Origin: Cyrtodaria siliqua
Lineage: Eukaryota > Mollusca > Bivalvia > Adapedonta > Hiatellidae
Direction of reading: 5' to 3'
DNA: 64,000 nucleotides
Assembly (NCBI GenBank): GCA_037043455.1
Contig: JAWPHD010010957.1
Span: 24,193 to 88,192 of the forward strand
Position 1 is the stretch's first letter; every line of letters starts with the position of its first letter. The notes under the pieces are model-generated. The model did no database searches and was not told where the DNA came from. It was given only the letters and a program-made list of their open reading frames with translations. The translations under genes were made by a program, and so were the position numbers. This document shows, piece after piece, positions 32,633 through 44,141 of this stretch.

Positions 32633-33440
32633 TATGCACTACCACCGAATGGTGAGGGGCATATAGTGTTGGCCATGTCCGTCTGTCTGTCCGAGTGCAT
32701 CTATCTCCTACAATTTTCAACCGATTGTTTCGAAATTTTACAGGATACTTGCCTGTGATGTGCATATCGACTGCCAAATTCGATCACGCATGATCAGAGT
32801 TAATGCCCTTTTTCGTTAAACTTTACGTTATAAGATCTTTGCGTCTATCTTCTTCTACAGTTTTCAAGTGATTGTTTCGAAACATAATGCTTACCTATTA
32901 TATCAAGATGTGCATATCGATTCGGTGCCAAATTCGATCATGTATTATCAGAGGTATGGCCCCTTTTACAACAAACTTTACGTTATAATATCTTGTGCGT
33001 CTATGGCCTGTTTTCAACTGATTGTTTCGAAGATACTTACCTATGCTGTTAAGATGTGCATATATCGAGTTGGCGCCAAATGTAACTTTAAGTTTGTATA
33101 ATCCGAGGTACGGTCCTTTTTTTCGTGAAGGTTTATGGTATATTTCTATTTCCTCCTACAGTTTTCCACTGACTGTTTTGAAACTTTACAGAATATTACT
33201 TATGATGTCAAAATGTGCATATCTTTCGGCCAAAATCGACCTTTTATCATGGCCCCTTTTTTGTTTAATGTTATACTATAATATCATTTGCGTCTAATCC
33301 TACATATTTCAACTGATTGTTCCGAAACTTTACAGGATGCTTACCTATGATATCAAGATTGGCATATCGATTCGGCTCCAAAATCAACATTGTACTACTG
33401 GAGTTACGGCCATTTCTTCGTTAAAATTGTATGTTCCCTA
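32633..33440. mobile_element. Hairpin-headed tandem-core repeat H3
   Basis: The head has the CACC-GAAT-GGTG hairpin (about 32644-32655), GGGGCATAT and GTCCGTCTGTCTGTCC. Four or more degenerate units of about 140-190 bp follow, each with TTTTCAACTGATTGTTTCGA, ACTTACCTATG and AAGATGTGCATATCGA, plus a variant of GAGTTATGGCCC near 32797, 32945, 33100, 33245 and 33400. The right end passes into a G-rich tract, so the far terminus is unclear. Confidence 0.6.
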
Positions 33441-33469
33441 TTGATTGTTTTCATTTTGTGTAGGGGATG

Positions 33470-33500
33470 TGTGGGGGTGGGGGGGGGGGGGGGGGGGGGA
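33470..33500 (+). repeat. Poly-G tract
   Basis: A run of 21 G at 33479-33499 is preceded by GTGTGGGGGT. Assembly error in the exact length is possible. Confidence 0.85.
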
Positions 33501-33629
33501 GATTTATGGGTGTATCCGTTTCTCAGAAATACAGTTCTAGTTTATCTAGTTTGTTCAATATTGAATATAACCAACTTCGCAAGCGACCTTTTCGAACGGT
33601 ATATACATTTTACCAGTGAATTCTACAGT

Positions 33630-34026
33630 TGTAGCACCGCTAAATGTGAAAAATCCGCTAAATGTAAAAATTTCCGCTAAATGTTAAAAATCTTCCGCTA
33701 AATGTAACAGAAAACAGCAGCAGTAACAGCAGCATCAGTTTGTCGTTATGACTTACTTTGATAACAACGTCATCGAGTCGATTAAAACAGTATTGTTCAG
33801 ACCCTTACATACTTCAGGCAACTTTAGTGACTTTTAACATTTAGCGGTTAACAGATTCCACTAAACGCTATATGTTACAATTTATAACATTTGCGGTTAG
33901 TATTTTTTTTAAATTTAGCGGAAGTTTTTACATTTAGAGGAAGTTTTTTTACATTTAGCGGAAGATTTTTAACATTTAGCGGAAGTTTTTACATTTAGCG
34001 GAATTTTCACATTTAGCGGTGCTACA
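33630..34026. mobile_element. Foldback element built from iterated CCGCTAAATGT motifs
   Basis: The left arm (33630-33712) has GTAGCACCGCTAAATGTG then three further CCGCTAAATGT copies. The right arm (33885-34026) has seven inverted copies (ACATTTAGCGG) ending CACATTTAGCGGTGCTAC. The termini form an inverted repeat (GTAGCACCGCTAAATGTGAA). A 31308-like segment (AAAGTCACTAAAGTTG inverted) lies inside. Motif spacing is about 18-24 bp. Such subterminal motif arrays usually bind a transposase, but no coding region is present. Confidence 0.8.
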
Positions 34027-34065
34027 GTCAGTTCATTGCCAACTGAGTAACATTATAGTTTTTTT

Positions 34066-34245
34066 TACATGATTTGCTTGTTTGTTTGTATGGTGTTTTA
34101 CATAATTTTCAACATATGTAAGGTTATATACGACGGTCTATTTTATTTGTTGGTGATGGAGGCAGACCACGCACTTTTACTGGGTAGAACCAGTACTGTA
34201 CACCTCCCGCCATCCATAAGAATTGAATTTTCCTCACTAACATAC
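34066..34245 (-). mobile_element. SINE family S1, reverse, 5'-truncated
   Basis: GGGTAGAACCAGTACTGTAC, CCTCCCGCCATCCATAAG and a TGGTGTTTTACATAATTTTC end match S1 reversed, with TTTG repeats at 34077-34089 for the tail. The tRNA head is absent. Confidence 0.8.
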
Positions 34246-35155
34246 ATAATTCAGGAAGCTTGTATGGCAAAGCCCACTGAGCAGTTTGTATTGTTGGTTG
34301 CACATTCACTGGTGGAATGAACAGAATAATATGTTTTGTTTTGAGTGTGGCCTCTTCAAAAATGTATTACTCTGTTACACAGAAAGTTTTTATTGCATAC
34401 CCCAGCATGGTTACTAAGTACCTGTTCTTATTCTGAACTGAACAGTTATAAGATTACAGTGTAACAGTCTTTATTCCGGTAGCAGCCAGGGCTTCCAAAA
34501 GCCTAGAAACACATCACAGGATTCCCGTTTTGCAATTATTTCCGTCACCTGACCCCATAGAGTAAATTGTTAAGTTAAAGTTGCTTAACTTGGACGTGGA
34601 GTATAAACTTGATTCATAGCATCATGGGATAGACACAACACGTGTTGCAGGTCAAAACAAATACTAATATGACTTCTCTTAATGCCTGAGTAATTGGTTT
34701 ATCAATAATAAATAATTTGACCTCAGTTCTTAAATAGCTTTTCACAATCAAGCATAGTCCTCACCATCACCTGTACAAAGTTTGATGCCACTAAACTAAT
34801 TTAAATTACAATTTGTTTGTAAAAGGATAATTAAATTACAAAGACACACTGAACACATGCGAATTTCTTTTCTGTGAGGTTGGTTAGCAAACAGGTAATT
34901 CTTTTCTATGAAGTAGATATTAAAACACACTGGTAACTTTTTTCTGTTATCATACATACCTCAAGTAAAATTGTTAAATTCCCATAAACGGACTCTGAAA
35001 CATTTCCCCTATTACCCGCTACACCATATTATATGTCCACAAGTGAATCAAAAAGTCTTAAGCACAATGTTGAACATGTTGAATTTCCATAGACGGACCA
35101 TGAAACACTTTCATTATTGCCCGCTAAATACACTGTTACATGCACACAAATGATG
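34246..35155. other. AT-rich stretch; no gene seen
   Basis: A loose direct repeat (AATTTCCATAGACGGAC-type) occurs at about 34977 and 35081, about 104 bp apart. Confidence 0.45.
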
Positions 35156-35167
35156 AGCGCTCGTTTA

Positions 35168-35452
35168 GTTGAGCTGACTGTTGTTTAACGGCTCATCAAC
35201 ACATTATAGGTTATTTAGAGCCGCCCCAGAGAGAGGGGAAGGATACATAGGAATCCGGGAACCGTGCCCTACTCTTATTATCGAATAGATTCCTATGGTT
35301 CTTTAACGTGCTCGGAGGATAGACCGATACACGAGACTGCCCGGTTTACGTCCCCATCCGACGGACGAGGCTAAGGGAAAGTGTCTTGCCCAAGAACACA
35401 TTGACGAAACTCAGTGCCACCAGGAAGGATTGAACCCAGGGCCTCCGGTTAC
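35168..35452 (-). mobile_element. SINE family S2 with perfect 12-bp target duplication
   Basis: AGCGCTCGTTTA flanks it on both sides (35156-35167 and 35453-35464). The body matches 15172-15484 almost throughout, but the tRNA-like head is cut short after the GGATTGAACCCAGGGCC region, so it is 5'-truncated. 3' end: GCCGTTAAACAACA. Confidence 0.9.
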
Positions 35453-35464
35453 AGCGCTCGTTTA

Positions 35465-36665
35465 CAAAAACTCAATGTATACATATAAAATTATACATCT
35501 TTGCTTTTACTGTTGATTAATTAAAATGTGAAAACAATTTTTGTAATGTTTTATTTTAAAGAATATTCAGCGGAACCATTTTTGTTTCAATGTATTTTTC
35601 AGTATGATAAATAAATATTACATTCGTATGAGGGTGAGTGAATGTTTTCAACCTTCAGAAAGAAATTATCTACCTCGGCTCCACATTGGTTGACATTATT
35701 TTTCTCAGGTAATATTCACCTTCACAGGAATGTAATATTCTGGGTATCATTCACATAATAAAACGGGTAATTATTTTCTACTAGGATAGAATTACATCAA
35801 ATAGGGATTTATATTCTATTATTCAATAAGGATAAAACTAATATCTAACAAGTATTCTATTAGGAAAGATAAAACTCGGGCAATCATATTTATATTGATA
35901 AAACCAAAATGACTATTTTTTTTTCTAATTAACAGTTCTGTTTGTAATGTAAATTTCTCAAATATAACTTAATCTTAATAATCACACTAAAATTTAGTAT
36001 TTTTTCTTCTTAAACTATGGTTTTAGAGTTCAATATCAACATGTGTTGATCAGTGATTTAAGTTTTATTTTGGGGGGAAACTGTAAAATGTTTCCTTTTT
36101 TATATGAATAATATATATTTTATAAGCTAAATACTGAATTTACTTACAGAGTTATTGTTAGTGCACTTATCCAGTTGTTACATTGAACTTTTTCATTACT
36201 ACAGCTAGTGAGTTATGCATCTAATGAAATAAAATCCCGAAAAGTGCCAAATCAACTCTGATCTGTTGATAGAACATGTATCTCAATAGGAGAGACCCAT
36301 TTATGCAAAAAAAACGATTTTCTGAAAACATGTCGCTTACGGAGTTATTGCGTTGATGGGACGATATACCAAAACGTTACTTACACGCATTTTATAAAGT
36401 AAGACTTCAATTATGTTAAATATTAGATGTCTGTTAGAACGTATCGTACGATAGTCCATGTAAATAAATGGATCCATATGTTTTACTGTTTACAGACACA
36501 ATGGTTTGGTCCTCATTAACGTCATAATTACACAAGTGTATTAAGATATATTCGTCATGGATTTATAACACTCTTAGAATCTATGTTATGTGATATAAAA
36601 TATAAACAAACAAGCGGTACATGAAAACATAAAATAATGAATGTAATAACATAAATCAGCTCAAA
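35465..36665. other. AT-rich stretch; no gene seen
   Basis: No coding signal or repeat partner recognised. Confidence 0.4.
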
Positions 36666-36668
36666 ATA

Positions 36669-38549
36669 TAAAATAATAACGTATCAACGGTAATTGCAAA
36701 CAGCATAATAACATGTCAGCGGTATCTGTAAACAAAGACATAGAATAATAACGTGTCAGCGGTATTTGTAAATATAGAATAATAACTTGTCAGCGGTATT
36801 TGTAAACATAGAATAATAACTTGTCAGCGGTATTTGACAACATAGAATAATAACGTGTCAGCGGTATTTGTAAACATAGAATAATAACTTGTCAGCAGTA
36901 TTTGTAAACATAGAATAATAACATGTCAGCGGTATCTGTAAACATAGAATAATAACGTGTCAGCGGTATTTGTAAACATAGAATAATAACTTGTCAGCAG
37001 TATTTGTAAACATAGAATAATAACGTGTCAGCGGTATCTGTAAACATAGAATAATAACTTGTCAGCGGTATTTGTAAACATAGAATAATAACGTGTCAGC
37101 GGTATTTGTAAACATAGAATAATAACGTGTCAGCGGTATTTGTAAACATAGCGTAATAACTTGTCAGCGGTATTTGTAAACATAGAATAATAACGTGTCA
37201 GCGGTATCTGTAAACATAGAATAATAACGTGTCAGCGGTATTTGTAAACATAGAATAATAACTTGTCAGCGGTATTTGTAAACATAGAATAATAACGTGT
37301 CAGCGGTATTTGTAAACATAGAATAATAACGTGTCAGCGGTATTTGCAAACATAGCATAATAACTTGTCAGCAGTATTTGTAAACATAGAATAATAACGT
37401 GTCAGCGGTATCTGTAAACATAGAATAATAACGTGTCAGCGGTATTTGTAAACATAGAATAATAACTTGTCAGCGATATTTGTAAACATAGAATAATAAC
37501 GTGTCAGCGGTATCTGTAAACATAGAATAATAACGTGTCAGCGGTATCTGTAAACATAGAATAATAACGTGTCACCGGTATCTGTGGTATTTGTAAACAT
37601 AGACTATAACGTGTCAGCGGTATCTGTAAACATAGAATAATAACGTGTCAGCAGTATTTGTAAACATAGAATAATAACGTGTCGGCGGTATCTGTAAACA
37701 TAGAATAATAACTTGTCAGTGGTATCTGTAAACATAACATAATAACTTGTCAGCGGTATCTGTAAACATAGAGTAATACCATATTAGCGGTATCTGTAAG
37801 CATAGAATAATACCATATCAGCGGTATCTGTAAACATAGAGTAATACCATATCAGTGGTATCTGTAAACATGGAGTAATACCATATCAGCGGTATCTGTA
37901 AACATAGAGTAATAACGTGTCAGCGGTATCTGTAAACATAGAATAATAACGTGTCAGCGGTATCTGTAAACATAGAATAATAACGTGTCACCGGTATCTG
38001 TGGTATTTGTAAACATAGACTATAACGTGTCAGCGGTATCTGTAAACATAGAATAATAACGTGTCAGCGGTATCTGTAAACATAGAATAATAACTTGTCA
38101 GTGGTATCTGTAAACATAGAATAATAACGTGTCAGCGGTATTTGTAAACATAGACTATAACGTGTCAGCGGTATCTGTAAACATAGAATAATAACGTGTC
38201 AGCGGTATTTGTAAACATAGACTATAACGTGTCAGCGGTATCTGTAAACATAACATAATAACGTGTCAGCAGTATTTGTAAACATAGAATAATAACTTGT
38301 CAGCAGTATTTGTAAACATAACATAATAACTTGTCAGCGGTATTTGTAAACATAGAATAATAACGTGTCAGCGGTATTTGTAAACATAGAATAATAACGT
38401 GTCAGCGGTATTTGTAAACATAGCGTAATAACTTGTCAGCGGTATTTGTAAACATAGAGTAATACCATATCAGCGGTATCTGTAAACATAGAGTAATACC
38501 ATATCAGCGGTGTCTGTAAACATATAGTAATACCATATTAGCGGTATTT
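36669..38549. repeat. Minisatellite, 34-bp unit, about 55 copies
   Basis: The unit is GTGTCAGCGGTATTTGTAAA followed by CATAGAATAATAAC. Variants alternate GTGTCAGC/TTGTCAGC and TATTTG/TATCTG. A rare variant (GTCACCGGTATCTGTGG) occurs twice, 416 bp apart (37571 and 37987). A block with ATACCATATCAGCGG occurs at 37764-37905 and again at 38455-38549, so long segments were duplicated within the array. Confidence 0.95.
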
Positions 38550-40524
38550 CACGACTGCATAGTGCCTTGTTCATAATAGTTATGCTATCCTCGGACGGGG
38601 AATTCATATTTCATAGATATAGTTACGGTGACCGACAATTTACACAAATTCATATTACTGCATGTGTATTGCTTCTTCCTAGTGCTTTCCCCCTACACAA
38701 ACAACATCGGCCAGATAATGTAACAACATCGGCCAGATAATGTAATACCTTTTCAGATATTGATATTAACGATTTTCTTGTTCAGAGATTATTTTGACAA
38801 ATAATCACAAAACAAGGAATGTAAAACGGCAGCTGCCGGCAACAGGTATTAATTTATGTATTAGCTATTGGATTCATGGGATATAAAAATATGCAATGAA
38901 TCGATCTTCGACCTGCTATTAAAATGACAGTTAATTAAACTAATACGTAAGTCTTTATGGAGGCATTTGTCTTATAAATGAGAAATGAGAAACAATACGT
39001 GTACATTTGTAAGGGAGAGACATATAATTAATGACCTTTGACAGCAACTATGTGTTAAACTCACCTATGAAAAGATAGAGAGTTATGTTACTGCGATATA
39101 GGTTGCATTGCACCATTGATTTTCTTTCTTTGTTTTATATAGGACAAATATATGTCAAGAGACAAAAAATGCGCATTTTTCTCCGTAGAAAATTTAAACC
39201 ACATATCAATCAAACGATCGAGCGTGCGCCAATATAAAATGCAATAAAAACAGGGGGTCATGTATCATGTAAGAAAAAGCCAATCTGTTGAATGACGTAA
39301 AGTTCTATTTTGACACGTCGCAGATAGATTTACCCCATTTCTACTTTCCCTGTACTGTCTATGTCAATTATAATTAATTATCTCAAACAAACACTAATAA
39401 ATGTTCACAATACATCATTTGGATGAATTATAAGTAATAATAACAAAAATAAATCAAAAGTGTGCATTTTTTATCACTAGTTAGGCAGGGAAACGTTTTT
39501 TATTAGGGCACTATTTGACAATACACCACGGAAGCACAAACGCAATGGTGTAATTACGCCCATAGTCCGATAACCGACAGGGATTAAGCCAGACAAAATT
39601 GCAAAGGTCATATCTAACGCGGTTTTAGAATCCTGAAACACAACAGATTTTCAGAAAGAAAAATCGAGAAAAATCGAGTATGTCCAAAAACACGTTTGAC
39701 CATTGAATATGATAATTTAAATTGTTTTCAAATGCTGATGAAATACACAATACATTTCGTGATAATCGTATAGTTACCATCGACTGCAATAACAATGTTT
39801 GTATGCATTGGTACACCTAAAACTAAACCTAAAACTATAGAATTTGTACATTGTCTATAAGTTGTTTTATGCCAAGAGGCTAGTTTAATTCGATAACAAA
39901 ACAATCAACCCTACAACTTCAAGGTTTAACTAAATCAGCCGTATGTGCTCGCCTGGTGCAGTCGAAAGTAGTTCTGTATTAAAGAGTGCTAATCTTTTTT
40001 CTCTTTAAAAACATTTTTAGTGCAATTTCCTGTTATTTGTTAGCTGTTACTGCATTCTGGACATGTTGTTGATATTTGAAAAGGGAGCTCACCATGTTTT
40101 TGACAGTTTTTTATATAAATTTCAGAAGTGAAAGTAGACAGGGTACGAACTTGCAAGGGATAAAAATAGCTTTGACCTTTGACCTGGTGTTAGTATACAA
40201 CTGAAGAAATGTTTCTTAGAAGGTATTAAACCCTCTATTTCATTGTTGATGTTTAATAGCAGACATGTTTATTTGCATGATAAAGTAAGTTTCCCAGCAC
40301 TTGAGACCATACCCAACTTCTCCAGAATCACTATGTCCTGGGTCTACATCGTTATCAACATTCATCAGTCTTATCCCGTTTTAGTGTGTTATGTTCTTTG
40401 AATTCTCATCGAGTGTTGTATAGGACGTTATTGCGTTTTCTGATAAAGTCATTTATTTGCGTTCATCGTTGTGCGTTTTCAAATACGTGATCGATTCGTA
40501 TTTTATTGAAATCAGTTGTTACAT
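38550..40524. other. AT-rich stretch; no gene seen
   Basis: A 23-bp direct repeat (AACATCGGCCAGATAATGTA) occurs twice near 38703 and 38726. No coding signal. Confidence 0.4.
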
Positions 40525-40713
40525 TTAAATACTCTTCCGTCTTCTGGATATCAATGGACGCACACAGTCCTGTATAGAGCATTCTTTATACGGCATTGTG
40601 ATGGCCTGCCCCAATATTTCGTTGTTGCATTCATTCAGCAGTATCTGAGATACGGTTATTTCTATTTCCTCTGCGTTCGTTAGCACGAAAAGCGCCATAA
40701 TTATAAGGTACAA
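40525..40713 (-). CDS. Possible first coding exon of a small secreted protein
   Basis: The minus strand encodes MALFVLTNAEEIEITV after an optional MYLII, a short hydrophobic stretch with a small residue before EE that resembles a signal peptide. About 45 further residues include three Cys (NEC, KEC and QDC) and a basic RRRK end before a stop. GTATTT next to the last codons could be a splice donor, so this may be an exon and not a whole gene. The KECSIQDC spacing loosely recalls PAN/apple domains. The start is chosen at MALF because the ATG there precedes the hydrophobic run. No neighbouring exon was found. Confidence 0.3.
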   Translation of the reverse strand: MYLIIMALFVLTNAEEIEITVSQILLNECNNEILGQAITMPYKECSIQDCVRPLISRRRKSI

Positions 40714-42355
40714 TGTGAAATTGAAATTATTAAACCTGTTTAATTAATTAATTTCAAAATACCGAGGCACAGTAGTTGTAGTGTAGAATAGATACAGCGC
40801 TTCGTAGCAAAGAGATTAGTAAGACTATTTTTTGCTTTTTAATTAAAGAACACTTTCAAAAAACGATCATTTACCATTGCCAAACCCAACCAATAATATG
40901 CAATTGCTTTTCTATTTGCCTGGGAAGTAATGATAAATTAACGCAAAGCACAATCCCAGATGTAATAAATCTTAGAAATATATATTTTCTTAATATGCTT
41001 TATCTCAAACGTGTTTCCACGATCTGGCTGAATAAAGGACATGATGTGAAAGAGGAAGACAACGAAGCCCTGTCTACTACAAGATATGCTGGTTTGGTGG
41101 TGTGAGACTTAGACACCGGGTCATTATAAAAATGCCGTAATTCATTAAAACTATTCGATGAATACCGCCATTTTTCAGAAAACTATTTTTCCGAAATCCA
41201 AAATAAATATACATAAGTTATTCAAATATATGTTAATATGGCTTTCCTCTTTCAAATAGTATGTCCATATATTTTCTCAATATGAAAAGCTGCAGTCGGA
41301 GTAAGTATGTTTCCTTTCTTTCTTGACTTATTTTTTAGGAAAGCCATGCTGCTTTATGTGAAATATTGACGACTGGACTCGCTTTGCAGATGTTGTCAAG
41401 TTTTAAGATTTATTAACAAGCAATATTCATATATACATGATTATCTATGTGTTATATTGCCTACCCACTTGAGCAATGTAGTGGGTAGCCTCGGTCACCC
41501 GGCCCGCTTCTGATTTCTTGGCTACACGGATCCAGGAACCAGGGCCTGGGGAAAATAGGACGTTTAAAATCGCCCCAACGTTTCGGGCGATTTTGGCGAG
41601 ACTTTTAGAGATTCAGCGAGACTTTCAAAAAACATATTTTTAAGTTAATTTAATAATAATTTCTTATTTTTAACTTATGAGAAGCAGCAAGTGACGTTAA
41701 AAAGTTTAACTGATGCATCAGCAGTTGACGTTGTACGTTACGTCACGCAAACGTCGAATTTAAGCGCGTGAAAAAAATGCGCGCGTGAAAAAAACGCGCG
41801 AATAAATTCTGCTAGTCGCTAGTGGGCGCTTTAATTGGCCCGATATCTGCAAGTAAGACTTATGCATGATACGGTCTGGCTGGCCGAGACTATGTATTGG
41901 GTTGTGCATATGATGCTGATAATGCTGAAATAAAAAAATGTTTAGGAAATGACAGTACGAATTCGATCGGCGGCGAAATTATAAAAAAGAGCAAATTGCT
42001 TTCAAATTGTTGCCTTAGCTAAATTTTGTCTTCAGAAAACCATAGTTTAGAGACACATTGTCTCAGATAATGCGAAACAATTATCTAATATAAATCGAAT
42101 CGCAATCGTATAAACGCATTATTTTTCATAAGATATCTCAAATAATTGCTTGGTAGGAGTTCCGATTTAGTCAAATTGATTTCGAAATGCATATAGTGCA
42201 TCAGATAGTGCCTATTAATGTATAAGAAATGAGATTTTAAAAAAAGTTATCCATCCAAGATGAAATGCACTACAATATCGTCCAAATCTAGTTTGAAAAT
42301 AATAGCTTGCATTTCGTAAGATATATATTTCTGATAGAAAATATGTTAACGTTAT
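40714..42355. other. No gene seen; one hairpin
   Basis: CTACCCACT (41461-41469) pairs perfectly with AGTGGGTAG (41480-41488). The following 100 bp is GC-richer than its surroundings but has no open frame. A GCGCGTGAAAAAAA motif is repeated near 41765 and 41782. Confidence 0.45.
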
Positions 42356-43325
42356 ACAATAATAAACAATCTGTCTCTTTAAATAACAGGTTGCATTCCA
42401 TGATTTACGATAAGCTGTCAAAATATTGCATGCATCTGAAAAGCGTGAAGAGGGATAGCAATCCTGAACGGAAGTTTCTGATCTTGTTTATAATGAAATT
42501 GTCTAAGAAAGATGATGTTTAGCGTACTGAAAACAAACTATAAGTTTGAACCAACCATCCAGATTACATGTTTATTCTGGTCACCATTAAGCTACTATAG
42601 CAGTGTGTGGACGGGTACCTAAATGGGGGCGGTTTCACGCTTAGTTTACTATCAAATTCAAGCTGCTGAAACTTGTCTGGAAACCCGTCTGGAAGGCAGT
42701 TTTATAGCAAACCCTTTTCATTTCTTTACCCGCGATCGACAAAACAACATCAAAAATGCATACCCATTCACTGAAAAATATTATAGTCTGCTATTTTTCT
42801 CTCTTTTTTGAATTTGTTGTTTCCAATGGACCCATTTTAAATACCTAATAGGGTTTAGCTGTCCCTTGTAGCTGTCCCTTGTAGCTGCAATATGTTGCAT
42901 TATTATTGTCAAAACCGTAACTCGAAGCAATTGTCTTGTTAATTTAAACATATTTATTTTACATCGATTGCGAAACAAGTTATTGCAACTTAGATTAATC
43001 ACTCTCGATGGCTTCCTGGGTAGAACCAGTACTAAGCAATGTGGATTAATTATCTTCCTCAAGGATAAAAAATGTGGCCGCGGCAAGGATCGAACCCACG
43101 ACCTCTCAATCTGGAGTTCGGCGCCCTACCACTGGACCACGCACTCCACTTGTCTTGTTCTGTGGTACTTTGTCATGGAACTATCGGAGGATGGTCATAT
43201 ACTTGTGTGTACCAAAAAAACAAAATGTACGTTAGAAACAAGTTTAGACCATCATGCTTATGAAATTATCTTTCTACTTTCCTACTGCCATCCAAAGCTA
43301 CAACTCCAGTTTTGTAAAGGTTCTG
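42356..43325 (+). repeat. Local duplication, copy 1 (contains a SINE)
   Basis: It matches 44171-44970 closely throughout (for example AATATTGCATGCATCTGAAA and TTTCACGCTTAGTTTACT). Extra sequence here includes the SINE at 42941-43149 and a second TGTCCCTTGTAGC. Confidence 0.92.
42941..43149 (-). mobile_element. tRNA-derived SINE inserted in duplication copy 1
   Basis: The minus-strand head has GTGGTCCAGTGGTAGGGCGC (A box) and GGGTTCGATCC (B box), and the body carries AGTACTGGTTCTACCCAGG. TTGTCTTGTT flanks both sides (42931-42940 and 43150-43159). Copy 2 of the duplication has a single TTGTCTTGTT at 44809-44818 and no insert. Confidence 0.93.
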
Positions 43326-44141
43326 AGTATTGTTTAATCAACCCTTAGGATATGTTGTCTGCTTTTTAATTTAGTCTTTTGACTGTTAATTGTGATACAC
43401 AGGCATCATAACCTCTGCTTTCAACTAAATACCATTTTGTTTATTTCGTCCATTTTTTTCTCGTTTAGGGCAAAGCATTTTGTTAGAAACTGAGACCATA
43501 CACGGCGCCGCTGTCCATGAAATGGTATGAAAATACCTCATTGAAGGTTCCATATTCACCATCTTCTGGATGCCTCAAATGTTCGTACTGTTGAGATTTT
43601 AATTATTAAGTTCTGCTCAACCTGTGGCTAGAAGGCGTGTGCGGTAGCAAGCTTTTTTCACTACCATTCATGAACAGTCTCAATCAAACCGAGACTGCAG
43701 TATGTTTTTATTTATTGTGTTCGGCGATTTCCAAATTTCTCATTTCATACTCTTTGTAAGTCGACCTCAAACATATTTTGCATTTAAAACTAGATCTCGA
43801 AAAATGCGTAAAGATAGTTATAAATCTAAACAAGATTCCAGGTTGTGTATAAATGGCAGAATTCGTTCTATTTGTTTTAATATGTCGAATAAACGCATCT
43901 GGAAAATAAGTACATGTATGCTCAAATCGTCATTTGTGGTGAAATGGTAATGTTAGTGTTAAGGGCATATTTTCAGTCTATTACTGTATATGGGGTGGGA
44001 GGAAAGATAATTGGTGTAGATAACTACAAATCTCCGTTAGACATACACATGCATGAGTAAATGATGTTATTCAATAAGTTTTTAGAGCTTATAGTCGAGT
44101 TGGGGCGTTTGTATTCGTAATATTTGTGCGGCTGAGAGGCT
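43326..44141. other. No gene seen
   Basis: An 82-codon plus ORF (43702-43950) has no recognisable features. Confidence 0.4.

Noticed and set aside
36669..38549. CRISPR array
   Set aside because: Whole 34-bp unit is repeated without unique spacers, and the context is eukaryotic; it is a minisatellite.
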